Below the pieces are notes generated by a model that did no database searches, was not told the origin of the DNA, and saw only the letters and a list, made by a program, of their open reading frames with translations. A DNA stretch of 64,000 bases from Mariniplasma anaerobium (GTDB lineage: Bacteria; Bacillota_I; Bacilli_A; Acholeplasmatales; Acholeplasmataceae), in the NCBI RefSeq assembly GCF_016865445.1, contig NZ_AP024412.1, positions 1,821,847-1,885,846 on the forward strand, written 5' to 3'. Numbering within the stretch: the stretch's first letter is position 1; the number at the start of each line of letters is the position of its first letter. This document shows, piece after piece, positions 18,824 through 27,064 of this stretch. Made by a program: the position numbers and the translations under genes.

Positions 18824-20221
18824 TTAAATCACTTTACCTGGATTTAAAATATTTTTAGGATCAAAACTTTGTTTGATACCCCTCATTATTCTTAATTGAT
18901 TTTCACCTAATAAAGTCTTCATATACTCTCTTTTAGCATATCCTATACCATGTTCTCCAGAAACCAATCCACCAAAACTAAAGGCTTTATCATACATAAG
19001 TTTAAATCCTTTTGATATTTTGTCTTCCCAAAGGTCTTTAGGCATTGAGTCTTTGCAAAAATAAATATGAAGATTTCCATCACCAACATGTCCAAAATAA
19101 GGAATTCTAATATCTAGTTCATCACTAAGTTGTCTAACATATTTCAAAAATTCACTAATTTTTGATCTAGGCAAAACAACATCACATTCATCAATTTCAT
19201 CTGATGATGATTTGATAGCTTCTAAAAATCCACCTCTAACATTCCAAACACTACTGCGTCTTTCTTCTGTATCTACCAAAAAGACATCAATCGCATTATA
19301 TTTTTCAATACAAAGTTTGCTAGCAATATCAATATCTTGATCAATGGCAGCTTCATTATTTCCATCATAACTTAATAATAAATATGCTTCAAAGTTATTA
19401 TGTGGTATTTTTTTACCTAAAAATTCTTCACTATATTGTAGAGATTGCTTTTCTAAAAACTCTACTGCGACAGGTAACACATGATCCATAATTAATCTTG
19501 GTGCAGCAGCAATCGCATCTTCTCTATTTTCAAATGGCACTAATAAACTTACAGTCTTTAACGGTTTTGGAATAAGTTTTAAAGTTGCTTCAACGATAAT
19601 GGCTAAAGTTCCTTCACTACCAATGACTAAATCTTTTAAGCCATATCCAGTTGAATTTTTAACAACCTTACCACCAAATTTTTCAATAGATCCATCTGGA
19701 AGAACTACTTCTAATCCTCTAATCCAATCTCTAGTTACACCGTATTTGATTGCACGCATACCTCCAGCATTTGTGGAGATATTTCCGCCTATCGTTGCTG
19801 TTTTTTCACCTGGATCAGGAGCATAAAACAATCCTTCTTTTTCAACGTTTTCATAGATATCAAGTAGCAATACGCCTGGTTCAACTCTTAGCGTAAGATT
19901 TGTTTGATCAAGTTCTATAATCTTATTCATTTTTGAAGTATCTAATAGTATGCCACCATAGATAGGTACACAAGCTCCAACTAGTCCAGTACCTGCACCT
20001 CTAACTGTTACAGCAATACATTCTTTATAGGCATAAGCCATGATTTTAGAAACTTCTTCTTTATTTATAACCATGATATGAACATCTGGAAAAGCACTGA
20101 CTGTTCCTAATTCATCATGAGAAAAATCCTTTTCAATTTCATCACCTGCATAAAATCTATCTTGGTCAACAAATGAAGATAATGTTTTTAAATCTTTACT
20201 ATCAATTTGTTTATATTCCAT
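18824..20221 (-). CDS. lctD: FAD-linked lactate/glycolate dehydrogenase (LctD/GlcD family)
   Basis: 465 residues from ATG 20221, chosen because GGAGG precedes it by 6 bases. It holds an FAD-binding type 4 domain (VTVRGAGTGLVGACVP, PDPGEKTATIGGNI, GVTRDWIRGLEVVLPDG) and an FAD-oxidase C-terminal domain (GHVGDGNLH, GEHGIG, DPKNILNPGKV). In Acetobacterium, LctD with EtfB and EtfA forms a complex that drives lactate to pyruvate with NAD reduction by electron confurcation. Here it overlaps the etfA 3' end by 11 bases in the order etfB-etfA-lctD. Its neighbours degrade peptidoglycan, and MurNAc breakdown yields D-lactate, so D-lactate is the favoured substrate. Glycolate or other 2-hydroxy acids are possible. 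Confidence 0.88.
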   Translation of the reverse strand: MEYKQIDSKDLKTLSSFVDQDRFYAGDEIEKDFSHDELGTVSAFPDVHIMVINKEEVSKIMAYAYKECIAVTVRGAGTGLVGACVPIYGGILLDTSKMNKIIELDQTNLTLRVEPGVLLLDIYENVEKEGLFYAPDPGEKTATIGGNISTNAGGMRAIKYGVTRDWIRGLEVVLPDGSIEKFGGKVVKNSTGYGLKDLVIGSEGTLAIIVEATLKLIPKPLKTVSLLVPFENREDAIAAAPRLIMDHVLPVAVEFLEKQSLQYSEEFLGKKIPHNNFEAYLLLSYDGNNEAAIDQDIDIASKLCIEKYNAIDVFLVDTEERRSSVWNVRGGFLEAIKSSSDEIDECDVVLPRSKISEFLKYVRQLSDELDIRIPYFGHVGDGNLHIYFCKDSMPKDLWEDKISKGFKLMYDKAFSFGGLVSGEHGIGYAKREYMKTLLGENQLRIMRGIKQSFDPKNILNPGKVI

Positions 20222-21416
20222 TTTTAGCCTCCAATATTTCATCCACTAATTTATTGAGTTCTGGTAATACTTCATATATATCACCAACAATTGCATAATG
20301 GCTTATATTAAATAGTTTATTATGTTTATCCTTATTAACGGTAATGATAAGCTCACTATCTTTCATACCTTCTATATATTGAACTGCTCCACTTATACCT
20401 AAATTGATAATTAATTTAGGTTTAACTGTACGTCCTGATAATCCGATTTGTTTTTTAGCATCAAACCAACCATTCTCTATCATAGGTCTGGTACAAGCAA
20501 TTTCAGCATTTAATTTTTTTCTAAGTGGTTCAATTAACTCTAAGTCTTTTTGTTTCTTAAATGCACGCCCTACAGCAATGATTACTTCAGCATCGCTTAT
20601 ATCATTAACTCTAGGTTTAGCATAATGATCTAAGATTGAGATACTAGTGTCTTTTAAAATAGATATTGTATCTTCATAAATAGCCTTACCATGGGGTTTC
20701 ACAACATCTGCTTGATCAAACATTTTATATCTTATAGTTGCCATTTGAGGTCTATCATTAGGCGTGTGTATCTTAGCCATAATATTCCCACCAAATGCAG
20801 GTCTAATTTGAAGCAAATCTTTGGTTTCAGTCATATCAAGCATTGTACAATCTGCAGTTAATCCTGTTTTAAGTCTTGCTGCTACTTTTGGTGCAAAACT
20901 TCTTCCCAGTGGTGTCCCACCAAATAGAATAACGTTATTTTGATATTTATTAAAAAACGCTTCTGCAACATTGGTATATAATTCAACATTAAAATCTTTA
21001 AATGCTTCATCTTGATAAACATAAACTTTATCAACACCATAACTTAAAGCTTGATCAACGATATTTGAAACGTCATTGCCACAAACTACCGCAAATACTT
21101 CTTCTTTGCTTTTCTTAGATAGTTCTTTGGCTTTTCCAATAAGTTCCCAACTTACAGGATGTGCTATATTTTGATGTTGTTCAATAAATACTGCTATACC
21201 ATTATATTTAGATTTATCAATCTTAGGCTTTGGATTATCTATTAATTCACATACTCCTAAAGGTCCTTTTTTGACACACATCTTGCATATTTTACAAGAT
21301 GCATTTATAGACAAATAAGCATCTTGATAATCAAATGCGTTAAATGGACACATATCTATTAATTGTTTTGCAACATCTTTAGTTACTTTCTCTTGATTTA
21401 CTTTAATATACGCCAT
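20211..21416 (-). CDS. etfA: Electron transfer flavoprotein alpha subunit with N-terminal single-cluster ferredoxin domain
   Basis: 401 residues. Residues 1-60 resemble a ferredoxin domain reduced to one cluster: Cys41-x2-Cys44-x2-Cys47 with Cys23 (CPF) as the probable fourth ligand, plus an extra Cys56. The rest is EtfA: the adenosine-binding alpha domain (near 75-200) and the C-terminal FAD domain (GGTPLGRSFAPKVAARL, IGLSGRTVKPK, GISGAVQYIEGM). Ferredoxin-fused EtfA is typical of bifurcating or confurcating complexes such as LctBCD and CarCDE, which couple to reduced ferredoxin. It starts 8 bases after etfB. The arrangement supports an NAD-linked, ferredoxin-driven lactate dehydrogenase in the cytoplasm rather than an electron transfer flavoprotein of fatty-acid oxidation. 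Confidence 0.9.
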   Translation of the reverse strand: MAYIKVNQEKVTKDVAKQLIDMCPFNAFDYQDAYLSINASCKICKMCVKKGPLGVCELIDNPKPKIDKSKYNGIAVFIEQHQNIAHPVSWELIGKAKELSKKSKEEVFAVVCGNDVSNIVDQALSYGVDKVYVYQDEAFKDFNVELYTNVAEAFFNKYQNNVILFGGTPLGRSFAPKVAARLKTGLTADCTMLDMTETKDLLQIRPAFGGNIMAKIHTPNDRPQMATIRYKMFDQADVVKPHGKAIYEDTISILKDTSISILDHYAKPRVNDISDAEVIIAVGRAFKKQKDLELIEPLRKKLNAEIACTRPMIENGWFDAKKQIGLSGRTVKPKLIINLGISGAVQYIEGMKDSELIITVNKDKHNKLFNISHYAIVGDIYEVLPELNKLVDEILEAKNGI

Positions 21417-21424
21417 AGTATCAC

Positions 21425-22216
21425 CTAAACATATCTACTTTCTTTTAAAATCTCAAATATTTTTTTAGATAATGTCTTTGCATTGCCTTCAAAAATTTCT
21501 GATTTCATTGATTTATTCGGAGGAAATATTTCTTCCACCTGTGTAGGAGACCCACTTAATCCATAATGCTCTGGATCCTTATCTTCTAAATCTTTTAATG
21601 CCATCATTGGTATTTTGTATGATAACAATTTTTCTTTTCTTTTAAATGAAGGTAGTCTTGGAACGTAACTGTCTTTTTCTACAGTAATTAAACATGGATA
21701 GTCAATCTCTACCTTTTCATCATATAAATCATATCCACTTACTACAATAATTGATTTTTCTTTTACTTCAACAATTTTTTTAACATAAGGTACATGAGGT
21801 ATATGCAAAAATTCTGCGATTTCAGGTCCGACTTGCGCAGTATCACCATCTGTCGTTTGTTTTCCACATATAATTAAATCATAATCTTTAATATGTTTAA
21901 CTAACTGGCTTAGTGTATATGATGTCGCTAGAACATCAGCACCAGCAAATCTTCTATCTGTAATTAAAGTCGCATCGTCTGCGCCCATATATAAAGCTTC
22001 ACTTAACACAGTAGTCGCGCTAGGCGGCCCCATGGTTATCGCATGTATATTGACATCTTGATTGTTTTCTTTAATATGAAAAGCAGCTTCAAGAGCATAC
22101 AAATCATATGGATTCATTTTTACATTATTCCCGTCTCTAATTAAAACTCCCGTTTTTGGATCAACTTCAACATTAGATGAAGCAGGAACTTGCTTGATGC
22201 ATGTTATTATTCTCAT
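21425..22216 (-). CDS. etfB: Electron transfer flavoprotein beta subunit
   Basis: 263 residues. Typical EtfB: CIKQVPASSNVEVD, NPYDLYALEAA, the AMP/FAD-binding loop ADVLATSYTLSQL, ICGKQTTDGDTAQVGPEIAE and YPCLITVEKDS. The form with ADVLATSYTL is the one found in bifurcating complexes, where EtfB carries the bifurcating FAD and the NADH site. It is the first gene of the three-gene lactate dehydrogenase operon. A perfect 7-3-7 palindrome at 22251-22267 lies over the expected -35 region, with TATAAA at 22237-22242 as candidate -10. The operon is separated from the upstream glycosidase gene by a terminator. Confidence 0.92.
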   Translation of the reverse strand: MRIITCIKQVPASSNVEVDPKTGVLIRDGNNVKMNPYDLYALEAAFHIKENNQDVNIHAITMGPPSATTVLSEALYMGADDATLITDRRFAGADVLATSYTLSQLVKHIKDYDLIICGKQTTDGDTAQVGPEIAEFLHIPHVPYVKKIVEVKEKSIIVVSGYDLYDEKVEIDYPCLITVEKDSYVPRLPSFKRKEKLLSYKIPMMALKDLEDKDPEHYGLSGSPTQVEEIFPPNKSMKSEIFEGNAKTLSKKIFEILKESRYV

Positions 22217-22250
22217 GATTACACCTCAAAAATATTTTTATACATAAATA

Positions 22251-22267
22251 ACATATCATAGATATGT
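22251..22267. promoter_or_regulatory. Perfect 7-3-7 palindrome, candidate operator of the etfBA-lctD operon
   Basis: ACATATC-ATA-GATATGT. It overlaps the expected -35 region of the etfB promoter (candidate -10 TATAAA at 22237-22242) and shares the core ATATCATAGATAT, in the same orientation, with 2981-2999. Likely a dimeric regulator site; the protein is unknown. Confidence 0.5.
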
Positions 22268-22271
22268 AAAA

Positions 22272-22303
22272 CTAAAAAGAACATATACAAGAATGTATAT
22301 GTT
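22272..22303 (-). terminator. Intrinsic terminator after the phosphodiester glycosidase gene
   Basis: Ten-pair stem AACATATACA / TGTATATGTT at 22280-22303 followed on the minus strand by CTTTTT. A T-run also flanks it on the plus strand. Confidence 0.75.
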
Positions 22304-22334
22304 TTTTCAGGATTAGGAAAATATATTCATTTGT

Positions 22335-23912
22335 TTAGTCATTTAATTCAGATTTTGTAAAATCTTTAATCATATCTATTAATAAATTAATATCATGTGG
22401 ATAAACTTGATATAAAATTGATTGACTATAGGTTGATGATATAAAATCAGCTCCACCTTTTGCTCTAACAGAGATTTCATGCATACCAACTGCTAAATCA
22501 AGTTCTAATTGATTACTTTCAACTATTGTTTCTCTTCCATCAATAACAACACTATAAGAAATACTACCTGGTATGGCATTAAATCTTAAGATGCCATCTT
22601 GATCAACAAATATGTTTGTAGGCATGTTTAATTGATCTCTAGTATCTGGCCATTCAGGAATTGGAACTGGAATCGGATCAAATTCACCTTTCACAAAGAA
22701 TACTCCATTACTAATTGATCTTAATCTTCCATCAGATGGTGTGTTTAGAATAACATATCCTTCATCTGCTTCGTCATCAATAAGTGCCAATGTAGATGAT
22801 CCACCACCATCTAAATTAAATGCATCTTCAGCTCCATAATATGCCATGATTTCTCCAAGTGCAGGAAGTGTAACACCTTCCATTCCCATCGGTTTATTTC
22901 TACCATCAACAACCATAAAAAATACTGTTCCATCTGCTTTTATACCAACAGCTGTTCTAGGTGCTACATAATTCCAAGCAGCTCCACCATTTAAACCTGT
23001 ATTAGCTTGTCCATCAATCACAAGTGGCTGACTATCGGTTCCTAATGCGAATCTCACGTCTTCGAATGTGTTGATAACATTTGCTTGAACAACTACATAA
23101 TCTGATTCAGTAATCAATTGATCACTGTTGAATTCATATCCAACTATGACAAATTGGTTTTCTTCAATATCCTCACTAGTTGGTAATTGACTTATAGATC
23201 CTTTACCAAAATAATTACCATATGATTCAGTAATTTTAGTTTCTATAGAATCAATGTGAACTTTATTATACTCATCAGGAAGAGCACTTAAATAATTATC
23301 AAAATAAACACTAATTTCATCATTGTTTTGAGGATCTGAATTGATATGATCAACATCAAGTTTATTTTTTAATTGACCTTCATCATTAAAAACTAATAAC
23401 TCGTATCCATCAAAATCAGGTTTCCCAAACACGACTTCACCATTATCTTTAAATCCTACTAGAGGTCTATTCGCATCTCCTCTAGATACAACTTCAAAGT
23501 TTCTTATATGTGCAGCTATAGGTCTACCTGTATCATTGATATCATAAAAATCTCCATTAACTCCAGCAAGTACTTCAAAATTATCATATCTAGAATGAAC
23601 ATTTTCAATAAGTCCTAAAATATTAGACATATTCCATTTATCGTTTTCGTCTTGATGTAAGCTATAGTTATCACCAACGACGATATTGATATCAGAATTC
23701 TGCATAACATTTGCACTTACATAATTCATAACTTGATTGGTTTCTACTCCATCATCATTAATAGAACCAATAATTTTAGTATGTCTTATACCTTCTTTAT
23801 ATTCTGTTATTTTAGTATCTTCATTAATTCTAAAATATGCATGTGCACTAGGTGCATCAAATATGCCAAGAGATATAACCATTAGTAAGATAAATATAAA
23901 TATTTTTTTCAT
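22335..23912 (-). CDS. Secreted phosphodiester glycosidase (NAGPA family)
   Basis: 525 residues from ATG 23912, which has AGGAGG at 8 bases; a start at 23945 would overlap the preceding gene and lacks a site. Signal peptide to about residue 25 (PSAHA|YF). The NAGPA domain spans about 90-400 (AGVNGDFYDIND, RTAVGIKADGTVFFMVVDGR, AFNLDGGGSSTLA). Family members cleave sugar-1-phosphodiesters such as GlcNAc-1-phosphate capping groups. The C-terminal 120 residues include an Ig-like segment (IPGSISYSVVIDGRE). It acts outside the cell. In this amino-sugar scavenging neighbourhood it might attack wall-polymer or glycan phosphodiesters of other cells; substrate not known. It forms a two-gene unit with the lipoprotein upstream, ending at the terminator at 22272-22303. 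Confidence 0.85.
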   Translation of the reverse strand: MKKIFIFILLMVISLGIFDAPSAHAYFRINEDTKITEYKEGIRHTKIIGSINDDGVETNQVMNYVSANVMQNSDINIVVGDNYSLHQDENDKWNMSNILGLIENVHSRYDNFEVLAGVNGDFYDINDTGRPIAAHIRNFEVVSRGDANRPLVGFKDNGEVVFGKPDFDGYELLVFNDEGQLKNKLDVDHINSDPQNNDEISVYFDNYLSALPDEYNKVHIDSIETKITESYGNYFGKGSISQLPTSEDIEENQFVIVGYEFNSDQLITESDYVVVQANVINTFEDVRFALGTDSQPLVIDGQANTGLNGGAAWNYVAPRTAVGIKADGTVFFMVVDGRNKPMGMEGVTLPALGEIMAYYGAEDAFNLDGGGSSTLALIDDEADEGYVILNTPSDGRLRSISNGVFFVKGEFDPIPVPIPEWPDTRDQLNMPTNIFVDQDGILRFNAIPGSISYSVVIDGRETIVESNQLELDLAVGMHEISVRAKGGADFISSTYSQSILYQVYPHDINLLIDMIKDFTKSELND

Positions 23913-23925
23913 TTCATCTTCCTCC

Positions 23926-24588
23926 TTAAACCGTTGGTAATTCAATTGATACTAAATCAATTGATGAAAATGAAAATAAGATATTATATGTTTGTTCTTC
24001 TAGAATCATATCAAACATAAAATAATCAAGTCTTCCCAAAATAAGCCCAACTTTAAAATTATTTACCTCACCATCAGGAAAATCCGATTGGATCAGTTCA
24101 GTAACTTCACTTAGGTATTGATTGCCTAAAAGATAGTAATCATCAATTTTAGAAAACCAACTAGGTTCTAATGATTGATAAAATCCATATCCAGATGCTT
24201 TATCAATTGTTTCTAAAAGGTAACTATCTCCTTGTTTCATATACTGATTCATTGAGTTATCTAAATATTCATAATAAATCATTTCATCTTCCATTTCGAA
24301 TAACGCAAGATTATCATCAAAACTTAATGTCATTTCATAATTATGTTCGATCGTATTTTCTGAATAATAAACTTCGACATCAATTTGGTAATTTGATAAT
24401 TCTCTTGTTGCAATAAGCGCTAATTTGATATCTTCTAAATCTTGGTCAACAATGACACAAACTCCGTTTTCTTCTACTTGGTTGTCACCACAAATTAATG
24501 GATCGATTGGATCTATTACTTCTTCAGGTGTACATCCAGCAAAAGAAAATAGCATTGAAAAAATCAGTAGTACCTTTAATATTTTCAT
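23926..24588 (-). CDS. Lipoprotein of unknown function
   Basis: 220 residues. Lipoprotein signal (MLFSFAGC), then a DPIDP linker and a short Cys-containing segment (ICGDNQVEENGVCVI) like those found after the signal in several surface proteins of this genome. The remainder is mixed alpha/beta with repeated Tyr and acidic residues and no motif that I recognise. The start ATG 24588 follows a GAAGGAAA box. It lies 13 bases upstream of the phosphodiester glycosidase gene start and is probably cotranscribed with it. A cell-surface partner or sensor is possible; no function is claimed. Confidence 0.75.
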   Translation of the reverse strand: MKILKVLLIFSMLFSFAGCTPEEVIDPIDPLICGDNQVEENGVCVIVDQDLEDIKLALIATRELSNYQIDVEVYYSENTIEHNYEMTLSFDDNLALFEMEDEMIYYEYLDNSMNQYMKQGDSYLLETIDKASGYGFYQSLEPSWFSKIDDYYLLGNQYLSEVTELIQSDFPDGEVNNFKVGLILGRLDYFMFDMILEEQTYNILFSFSSIDLVSIELPTV

Positions 24589-24661
24589 TTTTTTCCTTCT
24601 CTCTATGATTCTTAGCTATTTTCATTTTATACTTAATTGACTGAAAAAAACTTTTAATACT

Positions 24662-24695
24662 TAAAAAAATAGCTACTTAAATAATTAAGTAACTA
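24662..24695 (-). terminator. Intrinsic terminator after the PIG-L deacetylase gene
   Basis: Eleven-pair stem (TAGTTACTTAA / TTAAGTAGCTA, one G-T pair) at 24670-24695 followed on the minus strand by a seven-T run. Confidence 0.8.
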
Positions 24696-24701
24696 TCGTT
24701 T

Positions 24702-25550
24702 CTATAACATTTTAGCAATTCTATCAGAAACATCTTTTTTAAATCTATCAATATAATCTAGAACATATTGAGAGATGTCTAAATTTTCATTTTCTATTAA
24801 TGGTGTTAAGTCCATAGCTAAGCTCACTTGGTTTGCTTTATCAATAAAATGAGACTCACTATATGTAGCATTAGCTAATCTTCTACCGATTGTCGCAAGA
24901 TCATATCTTTTCCCACCAACAATTTGTGAATCAAACACTTCAACTAAGCTAGAAGCTAGGTTTGGATGATCACTTACATCAAAACTCACTTTTTCATGAT
25001 CAACAACCCAATCTAAATTTCTCCATACTTCACATCCATAAACATGCTTAGGTCTATCTTTTTTATCCATTTTTCTAACTGCTTTTATAACTTTAGTAGT
25101 AACACCAATATGAGTATCATGTTTATCAGCTAAATTATGGGTATATAAAACCTCTGGTTTTGCTTCATTTAATAAACTTAATAATTCATCAATGATTTCA
25201 GTATTTTTAGGATCTTTAACTTCTTTACTAGGATGATCTAGTAAAGCTAGCGCTCCAAATTCACCAATAAATGCAGCCTTTTTTTGTTCTAGTTTTCTAA
25301 CCTCTATCATTTCTTGATCTGTATAGTCTTTATATTCTTTATCTCTTGCGGATCCTGAACCATTAGTAACCACAACGCCAAAGAACCAATTGTTTGGTTT
25401 ATTAAAACATTTCAATATGCCATCATAAGCCATAATTTCAATATCATCTTGATGTGCAGCTATACTCATATGTGTTGTTCTTCTCACTGCCTCTTGGACT
25501 GGTTTTTGGTCAAAGACAAAAAATTCAGCTGTTTCTTTTAATAATTTCAT
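24702..25550 (-). CDS. PIG-L/LmbE-family N-acetyl sugar deacetylase
   Basis: 282 residues. Zinc-binding motif AAHQDDIE (residues about 32-39; family form is PHPDDE) and the second motif THNLADKHDTH near 137-147. Members remove the acetyl group from GlcNAc-containing substrates, for example GlcNAc-PI, GlcNAc-malate or diacetylchitobiose. There is no signal peptide, so it is cytoplasmic. The start ATG 25550 has AAGGA at 6-7 bases. It lies 13 bases after the ROK-like kinase gene, making a two-gene unit that could deacetylate and phosphorylate an amino sugar. With peptidoglycan-degrading genes nearby, GlcNAc-type substrates are likely. Assignment to a specific pathway such as bacillithiol is not supported. 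Confidence 0.83.
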   Translation of the reverse strand: MKLLKETAEFFVFDQKPVQEAVRRTTHMSIAAHQDDIEIMAYDGILKCFNKPNNWFFGVVVTNGSGSARDKEYKDYTDQEMIEVRKLEQKKAAFIGEFGALALLDHPSKEVKDPKNTEIIDELLSLLNEAKPEVLYTHNLADKHDTHIGVTTKVIKAVRKMDKKDRPKHVYGCEVWRNLDWVVDHEKVSFDVSDHPNLASSLVEVFDSQIVGGKRYDLATIGRRLANATYSESHFIDKANQVSLAMDLTPLIENENLDISQYVLDYIDRFKKDVSDRIAKML

Positions 25551-25563
25551 ATATATCCTTCTC

Positions 25564-26964
25564 TCACTTTATTTTTGGAAGACTAGCCGCCGCAATCGAT
25601 TGGCCAACTCTTCTTGATTTCTCATCGGGTAATTGTATATTAATTTGATGATATAAAGATTCAAATTCTTGTTTTAAGACCTCTTTAGTCATCTTAATGA
25701 TTAGTTCCCCACCTAATGACGATGTCACTCTACCAAGCACTAAAACATGCTTTATATCATAGAACTTAGCATAATATGCAATTGCATATCCTAGGTATAT
25801 ACCAATAGTGTTGAAAATGTCAATTGCACCTTGATGGTTTTCTTGAAGTAGGTCTTGAACTTTTTTAAGTTTTTCTGCTGGAGAAAGAGATTCATCCAGT
25901 TCTATGCCAGCAGCAGGTGCTAATTTAATAACCGCATCTTGTGAAAAATATTTTACTCCACATCCAAAATCGTTACTCCACTCATCTATAGATGCATCTA
26001 AATTATAATCTACAGGAACAAATGCCGGTTCGTTTAACCATCCTGTAATATGCCCATTTTTATCTATATAACCCAGGGCTTGTGATGTACCCATCGCTAA
26101 ACCTAACACTTGATGATCATTTAAACTCATTGCACCTGCAAGTGCTGTTACATCACCATCATTAGCAACCTCAACAGGAATATCTCCCATATCTTTAGCA
26201 ATATCTATATAAATATTTTTAATATATTTTTGGTAATCTTCGTCATTGACTTGTCTAAAGAGTGATGCGACCATTGCTTGATTATCAATGTAAACACCAG
26301 CACTTGAAACGCCAATGCCATCAACTTGAGGCATCTTTGATGCCGCTCTTAAGATTGAATCTTTAATACCGTTGATATGATACATTGGATCACTATTAGT
26401 TTTAGGATGCCAAATAATTTCTTCACTAAAAATTGTTTTTCCGTTTACAACAGCTGAAACTTTTCTGTCAGATCCACCTGCATCAAATCCTATACGATAT
26501 CCATCAAGATGTCTACCCACAGGTTTTGCTGATTCATTTTCAACAAGTTCTTGATTTTCATCTAATATAATAACTTCAAAATCATGTTCATAAATACGTT
26601 CCATGAATAATACATCAAATGATCTTTTCCCTTTTCTGGAAAAAGCATCTTGTAAATACTCACCTAATTTATAAGGTCCTTTAAAGAAAATGATATATCC
26701 ACCTTTTATCCATAACAAACTTTTTACAAGTCTTTCGAGATAAAACATATTTTCGAGATAATCTTCATGTTCTTCATTAAACACTACTGTTTTGTAAACA
26801 GATAAACTCTTTTGTTGTCTTTGGATGCCTATTTCTACTTCCTCATAATTCTTGCTTTGTTTAACATGTTTTTCAAAATTGATATTCGCAAGAATCGCTG
26901 GAACAAAATCCACATCTAGTTTTGATTTTATATTTGGTTTTACATTAAATTTAAATGCATGCAT
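25564..26964 (-). CDS. ROK/ASKHA-fold sugar kinase-like protein with extra N-terminal domain
   Basis: 466 residues. From about residue 155 the sequence is an ASKHA kinase: phosphate 1 loop GFDAGGSDRK, GIGVSSAGVYID, VEVANDGDVTALAGA and the adenosine-side LGLAMGTSQALGYID. The zinc motif CxCGxxGC of many ROK proteins is absent. The first 150 residues are an unrecognised domain. Start ATG 26964 with AAGGTG at 7 bases; a promoter-like TTGATA/17/TAAGAT lies upstream. It precedes the PIG-L deacetylase gene by 13 bases. Likely an amino-sugar or hexose kinase, or a sugar-sensing regulator of the same fold. The catalytic Asp is probably within ANDGD. Substrate unproven. Confidence 0.72.
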   Translation of the reverse strand: MHAFKFNVKPNIKSKLDVDFVPAILANINFEKHVKQSKNYEEVEIGIQRQQKSLSVYKTVVFNEEHEDYLENMFYLERLVKSLLWIKGGYIIFFKGPYKLGEYLQDAFSRKGKRSFDVLFMERIYEHDFEVIILDENQELVENESAKPVGRHLDGYRIGFDAGGSDRKVSAVVNGKTIFSEEIIWHPKTNSDPMYHINGIKDSILRAASKMPQVDGIGVSSAGVYIDNQAMVASLFRQVNDEDYQKYIKNIYIDIAKDMGDIPVEVANDGDVTALAGAMSLNDHQVLGLAMGTSQALGYIDKNGHITGWLNEPAFVPVDYNLDASIDEWSNDFGCGVKYFSQDAVIKLAPAAGIELDESLSPAEKLKKVQDLLQENHQGAIDIFNTIGIYLGYAIAYYAKFYDIKHVLVLGRVTSSLGGELIIKMTKEVLKQEFESLYHQINIQLPDEKSRRVGQSIAAASLPKIK

Positions 26965-27064
26965 TTCTTCACCTTACTTCCAACATTATCTTACATAAAA
27001 AATTGTTAAATATCAATTGTTAATCTTCTTATTTGCCTGTTTTATCACAATTAAAAAAAATTTT

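Noticed and set aside
23913..23945. Upstream start for the phosphodiester glycosidase
   Set aside because: It would overlap the previous gene and has no ribosome binding site, while ATG 23912 has AGGAGG and begins a proper signal peptide.
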